A model generated the notes under the pieces. That model was not told the origin of the DNA, did not search any database, and was given only the letters and a program-made list of their open reading frames with translations. A stretch of DNA of 12,002 nt from Candidatus Latescibacterota bacterium (GTDB lineage Bacteria; Latescibacterota; MVCY01). Positions 6,385 through 12,002 of the stretch are shown one piece after another. Numbering within the stretch: the stretch's first letter is position 1; every line of letters starts with the position of its first letter. Location: positions 1 through 12,002 of the forward strand of contig DAOVPH010000023.1 in the NCBI GenBank assembly GCA_030629295.1. The letters run 5' to 3'. Position numbers and translations under genes: made by a program.

Positions 6385-7485
6385 TTATCCGATAAATCTT
6401 CCCTCTTGATCCATCCACCCTTTTTTCCAGTAAATTTCTAAGATGCCAGCAACCACACTTCTGGAGTCGTGGTATTTCTCCACCCACTTTGTTCCCGCGA
6501 TTCCTCTGCCACGACGATATTCCCTATCAGTCACTACCTGAGTCAACTTCTGCTCCAGGTTCTCGGCGTCCACTCTAATAAAGGGATGGTCCGGGATATA
6601 CTGCGCATATTCAGGTGTCAATGCAGTCAGGGTAGGTATCCCCATCGCCAATGCCTCCAGACTGCTGATTCCATAACCCAGCTCCCCCAACTGATCAATC
6701 ATAATATCACATCTTGCTTTAATATCAAGGGTTTCTGCGTGGGTGAGATTCTCGATCAGGACTAGCTGAACAGGGTATCTCTTCTCCAGTTTTTTTACCA
6801 CAGCTATAATCTGTTCTGAACCTTTAGCCTGGCGATCCGTAGGTGAATGGCAGATACGAAGAACCCTATTCTCAGTAGTCTTTACTTGGAATTTCTGGGA
6901 ATTAAAGGGGAAAAAAATATGGTGGATATTGGGGTGAAGGTTCTGGAGATCGAATTCTGTAGTGAGGTTCAGGTCGCTCACTTTATCAATGGTGGGAATC
7001 ACTCCTCGCAGTCGCAGGTCACTTCCTAAGTAGCAGCAAACGATCTTTTTGCCTATCTGTTTGAGCTGACGGACGATCTTGCCGCTTCGCAGAAAACCCA
7101 ATCCTCCGTCCAGTTGATAAAGATCGAAGTCTAAGAGCTGGTGTTCTTTTAGAAAAGGCTGGACCTTTCTCTCCCAGATCCAATCCCGGAAGGTCACCAG
7201 AGTTTGTTCTGGCCATCCTCTGGGCTTCCAAGCCCTGGGGATTTGTTCGATCTGCTCCCTGACATTCCTTTTTTGTAAAACCCTCCTCTCTGAAACAAAT
7301 CTCTTGGCAAAGCGAAGCAAGGGAGAATCTATCCAAGGCAGCTCCAAACAGATGTCCTCCTGATAGTCTCGCCAATCCCTGCTTAAGGTGACCAACCGGC
7401 TGTAATGCCCCAAAACCCTTTCGGCAAGTACAAACTCAATAGGTACTCCAGCTATGTTAAACGGGGCAATATGAAGGATTCTCAT
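6385..7485 (-). CDS. GT-B fold glycosyltransferase (GT4-like)
   Basis: A 366-residue protein that looks like a retaining glycosyltransferase of the GT-B fold, expected to add a sugar from a nucleotide donor to a growing glycan on the cytoplasmic side. The N-terminus MRILHIAPFNIAGVP is typical of the acceptor domain. In the C-terminal donor domain, RICHSPTDRQAKGSEQII (210-226) corresponds to the motif around the donor phosphates. DQLGELGYGISSLEALAMGIP (264-284) is the usual Gly-rich and acidic (E-x7-E-like) nucleotide-sugar region, here slightly divergent. The middle part (about 40-120) is charged and not recognisable to me. No strong ribosome site precedes the ATG at 7485. It forms a tight unit with the flippase four bases downstream. 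Donor and acceptor are unknown. Confidence 0.82.
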   Translation of the reverse strand: MRILHIAPFNIAGVPIEFVLAERVLGHYSRLVTLSRDWRDYQEDICLELPWIDSPLLRFAKRFVSERRVLQKRNVREQIEQIPRAWKPRGWPEQTLVTFRDWIWERKVQPFLKEHQLLDFDLYQLDGGLGFLRSGKIVRQLKQIGKKIVCCYLGSDLRLRGVIPTIDKVSDLNLTTEFDLQNLHPNIHHIFFPFNSQKFQVKTTENRVLRICHSPTDRQAKGSEQIIAVVKKLEKRYPVQLVLIENLTHAETLDIKARCDIMIDQLGELGYGISSLEALAMGIPTLTALTPEYAQYIPDHPFIRVDAENLEQKLTQVVTDREYRRGRGIAGTKWVEKYHDSRSVVAGILEIYWKKGWMDQEGRFIG

Positions 7486-7755
7486 CTCATCTAAAATTAT
7501 CTCTCAACACTGATCACAAGGGGAAACACAGCGAAAAAGGCAAGTTATTGCTGAGAGCATAAAATAGATTACAGGTCATTGCGAGCGCAGCGAAGCAATC
7601 CCCCAACACTGAATGTGAGTTGAGACCACGAGATTGCTTCGTCGCGGAGCCTGTGCTGAGCGATAGCGAAGTACTCCTCGCAATGACACTTGAAATGCCA
7701 ATGTGCAAACTATAATGTGCCCTGTAGTATGCCCCCACCAAATTACCGAAATTTC
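7486..7755. other. Gap between acyltransferase and glycosyltransferase genes
   Basis: About 270 bases without a gene I can support. The centre is the palindromic repeat. The flanks show no clear terminator or promoter; weak inverted bases CTCTCA (7501-7506) and TGAGAG (7552-7557) were noted near the glycosyltransferase start but are short. Confidence 0.6.
7575..7687. repeat. Dispersed palindromic repeat (GTCATTGCGAG type)
   Basis: Terminal inverted arms GTCATTGCGAG (7575-7585) and CTCGCAATGAC (7677-7687) enclose a second inverted pair, CGAAGCAATC (7591-7600) and GATTGCTTCG (7632-7641). Translated on the minus strand, the element gives the familiar phrases ATKQSRG and LGDCFAALAMT, known from a widespread family of interspersed palindromic repeats found in many unrelated bacteria (from memory). 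It fills much of the gap between the acyltransferase and the glycosyltransferase. The short open frame across it (7514-7759) is a product of the repeat and not a gene. Confidence 0.85.
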
Positions 7756-8721
7756 TCACAGCCTCTTCTGCAAGACATCTCTGAAGTACCCTTTTGCCCC
7801 AAAGTTCTCTTTAAACCTGCCTAACCCCCAGTTGGGAACCATATTAAGGGTAAAGGTCCCCAGGTCGAGGAATTTAAACCCCTGAGCTACCGCCCAACGG
7901 ATCACCTCATAGAATAGCAAGTTAACCGCCCGATAGCTCTGGTACTCTTCTCGGTGGCTGATGTAAAAAGCCAGGACAACCCTGGGATTACAGACAAAGA
8001 CGGTCATTCCAGCGATCTGTTTGTCTTCTATGTACGCAGAAAATTGTTTCACCCGGTCCGGCAACAATTGTTTGAGCCTCAGAAGTTCATCTAAGGAGTG
8101 AGTGGGATTAACATTATGTCTCATCTTCAGATTCTGTTTCAGAATTTGATAGAAGCCCTTAAGATCGTCGGTCTCTTTAACCATCACTCCCAATCTCTGT
8201 GCCTTTCTGACAGCGGTTCTTGACTCGTTCTTGAAGGTGCTGAGGATGTCATCCTGATAATTCAAGTTAATCACACTGGTTAACTCGCGCTTAAGGTAGG
8301 TAAAACCGCAACGCATCAGGGCAAAATCGATGTAATTGTTGGGGAGACGGTAGTAAATTAACGGAGGCTGCGTGATCACTATGCGACTAATATCGCATTG
8401 ACTTAAGTATTCCACCAATCTCTCGGCCAGGGACACCGTATCCTTGATTCCCAACTCCTCCCTGACCACCAGTCCACCATAAGAAGCACCCCCGTGAGAA
8501 ATTAGAGCCATTTCCCCTGTTTCTTCTCTCTGAATGGCGGGCAAAACAGCAACTAACTTTCGGTTTTTCCTGAAAAGTAAGTGGCGATTTACAAACCGAC
8601 CTGGGGGATGATAATTCAAAAATCTCTGGAGGTGAAAAATGGTCCCATTGTTAGCCTCTTCGACAAAGCTCTCCCACTCTGTATCAAGCCTTTCTGTGTA
8701 TTCCTCTATCTCTATATGCAA
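7756..8721 (-). CDS. FemAB/GNAT-like acyltransferase (acetyltransf_6 type)
   Basis: A 321-residue protein with the double-GNAT layout of the FemAB and lipid-II aminoacyltransferase-like families, which transfer amino acids or acyl groups to peptidoglycan or envelope glycans. Visible hallmarks are LQRFLNYHP (31-39), GGASYGGLVV (77-86), STFKNESRTAVRKAQRLGVMV (161-181), and the second-domain end FLDLGTFTLNMVPNWGLGRFKENFGAKG (284-311). Genes of this type are common in exopolysaccharide and exosortase-linked loci. The start is TTG at 8721, with GAGAGGG seven bases upstream and 30 bp after the methyltransferase gene. It probably modifies the same glycan made by the downstream glycosyltransferase and flippase (inference). 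The acyl donor and acceptor are unknown. Confidence 0.82.
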   Translation of the reverse strand: MHIEIEEYTERLDTEWESFVEEANNGTIFHLQRFLNYHPPGRFVNRHLLFRKNRKLVAVLPAIQREETGEMALISHGGASYGGLVVREELGIKDTVSLAERLVEYLSQCDISRIVITQPPLIYYRLPNNYIDFALMRCGFTYLKRELTSVINLNYQDDILSTFKNESRTAVRKAQRLGVMVKETDDLKGFYQILKQNLKMRHNVNPTHSLDELLRLKQLLPDRVKQFSAYIEDKQIAGMTVFVCNPRVVLAFYISHREEYQSYRAVNLLFYEVIRWAVAQGFKFLDLGTFTLNMVPNWGLGRFKENFGAKGYFRDVLQKRL

Positions 8722-8751
8722 CGGAAGTCCCTCTCTTTGAGCCTGGTGGGT

Positions 8752-9552
8752 TTAAAGTGTTAACCTTCCTTCTCTGAAAACAGTTATGTAGTTCAAGCAC
8801 ATCTCATCTTCTCCCAGCAGAGCCTGGGATGCCATCAGATTCGACATCATACGTTGATCTAAGGGGTCCAGAATCACTGCGTCAAGCCCAGCACAAAGAC
8901 ACATAGTGAGGAAATTCTGATTAAGCAATTTCCGCAAGGGCAATCCGTAGGAAATATTACTTAAACCGCAGATAGTATGGACAGACTCGAATTCAGAGGC
9001 GATCCTCCCGATGCTTTCCAGAACTATTTTCCCATATGTGGGGTTCGTACCCACCGGACGCACAACAGGATCGATGTAGATATCACATTCAGGCACGCCG
9101 GCCGAGGTCAATTTCTCCACCAAAGTGGAGGCAATCCGAAGGACGTCGTCTGTACTTTCAGGCATCCCCTTGTCGTCAAGACAGAGGGCTACTACTGAAC
9201 TTCTATGCTCTATGATCAGGCCAAGGATCTGGTCGAAACGGTCGCTTTGGGCAGTAATTGAGTTCACCAACGGCTTTCCATTTCGGTGGTGCTCTAAGGC
9301 AGCTTTGATCCCTTCCGGGTCGGGACTGTCAATACAAAGGGGAAGGTCAACTGCCTGTTGAACTGTTTCCACAAGCCATTCTAAATACTCAGATTCCTTG
9401 TTTACAAAAGTGCCGCAGTTAACATCGATCATCGTTGCCCCTGCCTGAACCTGTTTTCTGGCCTCTTCTTGAATAAAAACTGTGTCTTTCTTCTCTACTG
9501 CTGGCCGTATGGCCTTTCGGCTGGTATTAATCCTTTCGCCGACTATTAGCAT
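8752..9552 (-). CDS. Methyltetrahydrofolate:corrinoid methyltransferase (AcsE-like)
   Basis: A 266-residue pterin-binding TIM-barrel protein resembling AcsE, which moves the methyl group of methyltetrahydrofolate to the cobalt of the corrinoid iron-sulfur protein in the acetyl-CoA pathway. It opens with MLIVGERINTSRKAI and has the barrel motifs GATMIDVNCG (38-47), LCIDSPDPEGIKAAL (72-86), PLVNSITAQSD (94-104), DIYIDPVVRPVG (157-168) and CGLSNISYGLP (195-205). D75, N97, D161 and N199 match the folate-binding positions of the Moorella enzyme as I recall it. The ATG at 9552 has AAAAGGAG eight bases upstream. No acsC, acsD or acsB gene is in the window, so the corrinoid partner is elsewhere. A corrinoid partner other than that of acetyl-CoA synthase is possible. 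Confidence 0.85.
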   Translation of the reverse strand: MLIVGERINTSRKAIRPAVEKKDTVFIQEEARKQVQAGATMIDVNCGTFVNKESEYLEWLVETVQQAVDLPLCIDSPDPEGIKAALEHHRNGKPLVNSITAQSDRFDQILGLIIEHRSSVVALCLDDKGMPESTDDVLRIASTLVEKLTSAGVPECDIYIDPVVRPVGTNPTYGKIVLESIGRIASEFESVHTICGLSNISYGLPLRKLLNQNFLTMCLCAGLDAVILDPLDQRMMSNLMASQALLGEDEMCLNYITVFREGRLTL

Positions 9553-9564
9553 TCTATAGTCTCC

Positions 9565-9579
9565 TTTTAACAGTTAAAA
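9565..9579. repeat. Short A/T-rich palindrome before the methyltransferase gene
   Basis: TTTTAACAGTTAAAA is an odd-centred perfect palindrome (7-bp arms) immediately upstream of the AAAAGGAG ribosome site. It could be an operator or chance in A/T-rich sequence; I cannot tell. Confidence 0.35.
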
Positions 9580-9663
9580 AACGAGTTCAGAAGATGGTTA
9601 ATTCAGTTTAAGTCTAACTCTATACTACAAACCCGCAAAACTTTGTTTTTTGATAAGGTTTTT

Positions 9664-9732
9664 GTATTAGAATCCGTGAAATCGGCGTAATCCGCGGTTG
9701 CTTTCTCGGGTTGCGGATTAGAATCGGCGCTT
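9664..9732. repeat. GATT-phased repeat with inverted TAATCCGC arms
   Basis: On the minus strand GATT recurs every nine bases (GATTACGCC, GATTTCACG, GATTCTAAT; 9691 down to 9665). On the plus strand TAATCCGC (9688-9695) and GCGGATTA (9713-9720) form an 8-bp stem with a 17-base loop, and ATTAGAATC appears twice in direct orientation (9666-9674, 9717-9725). This resembles a dispersed short repeat family I recall from many uncultivated and environmental bacteria. It lies in the roughly 220-bp gap between DUF2851 and the methyltransferase gene, which otherwise holds no gene. Confidence 0.55.
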
Positions 9733-9772
9733 ATCTGTTCAATTTAGCAACTCTCTGGGAGAAAATCAAGCA

Positions 9773-11206
9773 TTATTTAGCGCCAGCACTACAAAGCAAC
9801 GGACATTGGCCACAATTTAGCTGCTGGCAGAACTGCTGGTAAATATGAATCAATCCTTGTTGGCGCTTGGCAGATTTGACTGAAGAACTTATTCTTCTTC
9901 GTCCCCCAAAAATCTCTCTCAACAGGAACCTGGTAATCTCGTTGGAAGCCAATTTCCCATAACAGTCGTAAGAATTGAGGAGAAACCTCTCCAGTGCTTT
10001 CATCTGTTTGTTATGTGCATGAAGTATCATAAAAGGAAAAACAACATTTATCACGATGTCGTCGGCCCGCTGGGCGCCAATCACCAGGTTATTCTCACCC
10101 CAGACCCGGGCAGTGCCGCCAAATCGATAGTGCTTGCTCCAGTAGTCATCTGTCTCAGCAATAAAGGCCGCTTTTGCCTTGGTAAGGAATAATCTCCGAT
10201 CGTTTTCTCTGGCAATTTGCAGCAAATAGCTCAGAGGGCTTTTATGGATAAATCCGGACAGCAGATAGCTCACTCCCGCTATGCGTCGGGTGGGAAAATT
10301 GGCAGGGCGCAGGCGAAAAAACTGCCACTGCTCGGCAGCCATCTTACGCCCTGCCAGCGCCGGCTCCAGTAGTTGCCACTCTCTTTCCAATTTCTCGATA
10401 TACTGGAGAGTGGAGCGGTCGAGCTCAACTGGCCTACGACTTTGCGAAGGCAGAAGACCTGCCACACCAAATAGCATCGCTTGAATTTTCAGGGAGATAC
10501 TTGAGGATGATTGCCCGTTAACCCTCTCTTTGATTTCCTTCAAAGGGAGTCTTTTGGCCAGCTCGGTAAAAGGTTCCTTGTTCTTCGAATAGCCCAGGGC
10601 TTCCATAACGCCTTCATAGAGAAGCTGATTCCAGGCATCTTGAGGGGATAGGGATTCTTCGTCCCCCAATAATTGTTCAAGTCTTTCTTGAAATCCCTGG
10701 ATCTTTCCCTCCAGTCTTTGTTCGGCAGCAGCATCAATCACTTTCAGAAGAACCTCTGCGTTGATTCGTTCTATCTCAGCAATACGAGGACATCTCCACC
10801 TCTGCTGCTGTGATATTTTCCGGGAGAGTTTCTCGATGCTCTCATCCAGAAAATCGTTTAAGATCAGCAGGGGAACAGTCTGACCGTTTTCTTTGATAGT
10901 CTCAAAAGACCCCTCGGTTTGCCACATTACGGCGTGAAGAACCATCCGGTTGTACCTGGGGTCATTATGGTGACCGTGGGCAATCCAGTCAGGGGCTTTG
11001 ATGTGAATCTCCACATCTCCGGTTACCATCTTGCCTCCGATACAAATCCGGGCATCCTTAAAGTCAGGCCCGCTGTCGAAGTTCCAAATCCCAGGGTATT
11101 CCACCTTGAGTGTCTCACCGGCAGTGGTTTTCATCTCTCTTTTTAGATGTTGGCCATCCCAGATATGGAGGACAAACCGTTCAGCCACCTGTTTGTGGGA
11201 TTTCAA
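9773..11206 (-). CDS. DUF2851 family protein of unknown function
   Basis: The biochemical role of this family is not known to me. The N-terminal part has the conserved stretches DSGPDFKDARI (47-57 when counted from GTG 11215), GDVEIHIKAPDW (66-77), HGHHNDPRYN (80-89) and VLHAVMW (92-98). These are rich in Asp, Glu and His in a pattern that looks like a metal or nuclease-type active site (inference). The middle is mostly charged and helical. The C-terminus ends in CX4CX2CX3C (C463, C468, C471, C475), which could bind a metal. The long form of 480 residues has normal family size. I prefer the TTG at 11206, eight bases after GAGG; the GTG at 11215 overlaps that GAGG. However, GTG 11215 would overlap the stop of a possible small upstream frame in a GTGA junction. 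Confidence 0.75.
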   Translation of the reverse strand: MKSHKQVAERFVLHIWDGQHLKREMKTTAGETLKVEYPGIWNFDSGPDFKDARICIGGKMVTGDVEIHIKAPDWIAHGHHNDPRYNRMVLHAVMWQTEGSFETIKENGQTVPLLILNDFLDESIEKLSRKISQQQRWRCPRIAEIERINAEVLLKVIDAAAEQRLEGKIQGFQERLEQLLGDEESLSPQDAWNQLLYEGVMEALGYSKNKEPFTELAKRLPLKEIKERVNGQSSSSISLKIQAMLFGVAGLLPSQSRRPVELDRSTLQYIEKLEREWQLLEPALAGRKMAAEQWQFFRLRPANFPTRRIAGVSYLLSGFIHKSPLSYLLQIARENDRRLFLTKAKAAFIAETDDYWSKHYRFGGTARVWGENNLVIGAQRADDIVINVVFPFMILHAHNKQMKALERFLLNSYDCYGKLASNEITRFLLREIFGGRRRISSSVKSAKRQQGLIHIYQQFCQQLNCGQCPLLCSAGAK

Positions 11207-11237
11207 TTCCTTCACCTCGAAAACCTATGTTTGTGTC

Positions 11238-11253
11238 GGGCTCTGCAGAGCCC
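11238..11253. repeat. Perfect 16-bp palindrome GGGCTCTGCAGAGCCC
   Basis: A perfect palindrome flanked by TGTG (11232-11235) and CACA (11257-11260), which extend it loosely. It lies upstream of DUF2851 on the minus strand. No T-run follows in the direction of transcription, so a terminator is not supported; it resembles a dispersed repeat. Confidence 0.7.
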
Positions 11254-11267
11254 TCCCACAGAAATAA

Positions 11268-11309
11268 GTGGAAAGTGAGATGTGAAACGGGAGAAGTGAA
11301 GCGTGAAAC
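11268..11309. repeat. Tandem heptamer repeat, six units of GTGAAAC
   Basis: Six contiguous 7-base units: GTGGAAA, GTGAGAT, GTGAAAC, GGGAGAA, GTGAAGC, GTGAAAC. Two units match the consensus GTGAAAC exactly and the rest differ by one to three bases. Strings of this GTGAAAC type recur between genes in some uncultivated bacteria (from memory). It sits between the sugar kinase and DUF2851. Confidence 0.7.
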
Positions 11310-11328
11310 CCGCGCTGCTATTCACCCC

Positions 11329-12002
11329 TCACCTCCTCTCCCCCTCTATCTTTACTCCCTCTGTCGGTCTGGGAAAGAGAATCCTTTCAGCGCCGGCCCT
11401 CTTCAGAGCTTCAATCATCTCCTCTGGCTGGGAGTGCAAGGCAATTATGGTTCCTCCTCCTCCTGCCCCTGCCAGCTTCGCCCCCATAGCTCCGCAGTGC
11501 AAGGCAATCTGAATCAGCTCCTCGTTCTTTGACCCAGAACCTCCCAACTCCCTGGTCAGCCGGTGGTTTTCGTTCATCAGCGCACCCAATTTCTCCCAAT
11601 CCTCGTCAATTAAGGCCTTCTTGCCCATCCGGGCTAAATGAGCCATCCGAACATAGGTTTCTCTTACTTTCCTTTCGCCTTCCAACCACCTGTCCCGGAT
11701 CGGCTTATGGACAGCCCCAGACACTCGCTGCAACCCCGTATGGGCCAGCACGAAGGAGAATTGTTCTACATAACGTTCAAGAGACTCTACTGCTCCATAA
11801 GGCTCTTTTGTTACACCAAGATAGAACTGTTTATCAGCGAAGTCCATGAAATTCAACCCGCCAAAGGTACACATATAGGCGTCCTGGTAGCCGCAAACTA
11901 TTTTCATAAAATCAAGTTCGATCTCCCGTGCCAGCTCAGCGCGCCGAAAGAGGTTTAACTGTTTTCCAATCAGGGTCAGCAGGGCATTCAATATAGCTAC
12001 CA
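11329..12002 (-). CDS. GHMP sugar kinase, C-terminal part (N-terminus outside window)
   Basis: GHMP kinases phosphorylate sugars or related small molecules with ATP. The 223 visible residues cover the end of the ATP domain and the C-terminal domain. They include VAILNALL at the very edge, CGYQDAYMCTFGGLNFMDF, the stretch SGAVHKPIRDRWLEGERKV, ALMNENHRLTREL, and motif 3 as GAKLAGAGGGGTIIAL. The SG-VH-IR-RWL pattern with the later LMN-N-LR resembles glucuronokinases and heptose-7-phosphate kinases as I recall them, so a sugar 1- or 7-phosphate product is likely, but the exact sugar is not decidable. The frame is still open at base 12000; the TTG at 11991 is internal to the conserved region and is not the start. 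The stop is about 110 bp before DUF2851. Confidence 0.85.
   Translation of the reverse strand, partial: VAILNALLTLIGKQLNLFRRAELAREIELDFMKIVCGYQDAYMCTFGGLNFMDFADKQFYLGVTKEPYGAVESLERYVEQFSFVLAHTGLQRVSGAVHKPIRDRWLEGERKVRETYVRMAHLARMGKKALIDEDWEKLGALMNENHRLTRELGGSGSKNEELIQIALHCGAMGAKLAGAGGGGTIIALHSQPEEMIEALKRAGAERILFPRPTEGVKIEGERR

Noticed and set aside
7019..7375. 118-codon minus-strand frame inside the glycosyltransferase
   Set aside because: Out-of-frame shadow of the glycosyltransferase; rich in Arg and Gln with no motif.
7514..7759. 81-codon minus-strand frame
   Set aside because: It is a translation of the palindromic repeat (phrases ATKQSRG and LGDCFAALAMT) and overlaps the acyltransferase stop.
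11238..11253. Terminator of the sugar kinase gene
   Set aside because: No T-run follows the stem on the minus strand; the bases after it are GACACAAACATAGG.
11268..11309. CRISPR repeats
   Set aside because: Units are 7 bases and contiguous with no spacers; no cas gene is present.
1..12002. Defence, toxin-antitoxin, phage or secretion system
   Set aside because: Every gene belongs to a housekeeping, envelope, one-carbon or sugar kinase family, apart from DUF2851; no integrase, transposase, nuclease-helicase pair or toxin-like small gene was seen. No tRNA or rRNA sequence was recognised either.

Overview
All thirteen protein genes I can support lie on the minus strand and read from the right edge to the left, so the window looks like one long co-directional stretch with short gaps. 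Base composition is moderate by eye. The gene content fits a free-living, probably anaerobic bacterium: it has an AcsE-type methyltetrahydrofolate methyltransferase (acetyl-CoA pathway chemistry), RemA, and the housekeeping order yicC-remA-gmk-rpoZ-coaBC familiar from Bacillota and from several uncultivated phyla. I cannot name the phylum. Several starts are TTG, and the gaps hold unrelated short dispersed repeats of the kind common in genomes of uncultivated bacteria.

In transcription order, right to left. (1) Positions 12002-8752 hold the C-terminal part of a GHMP sugar kinase, a DUF2851 protein and the methyltransferase. They are separated by gaps of about 110 and 220 bp filled with short repeats. 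(2) Positions 8721-4022 hold a surface-polysaccharide module: a FemAB/GNAT-like acyltransferase, then after a palindromic repeat a GT-B glycosyltransferase, a Wzx-type flippase and a SAM-dependent methyltransferase, the last three tightly packed. (3) Positions 3970-1 hold the housekeeping operon: yicC, a MITE-like inverted-repeat element, remA, gmk, rpoZ, coaBC and a family-4 uracil-DNA glycosylase cut by the window edge. A TTGACA box overlapping the methyltransferase stop may be the operon's promoter.

The housekeeping genes link RNA turnover (YicC), GMP phosphorylation (Gmk), RNA polymerase assembly (omega), coenzyme A synthesis (CoaBC) and uracil repair. The middle module is best read as part of a cell-envelope glycan pathway, and the sugar kinase at the right edge could supply activated sugar to such a pathway (inference). 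I see no phage, CRISPR, toxin-antitoxin or defence system, and no clear undescribed multi-gene system. The points most worth a second look are the guanylate kinase P-loop with Arg in place of Lys, the roughly 170 bp inverted-repeat element splitting the yicC-remA operon, start codons that automated calling may get wrong (remA, DUF2851, coaBC), the DUF2851 protein with a cysteine-rich tail, and a possible 37-codon ORF built from repeats just ahead of DUF2851.
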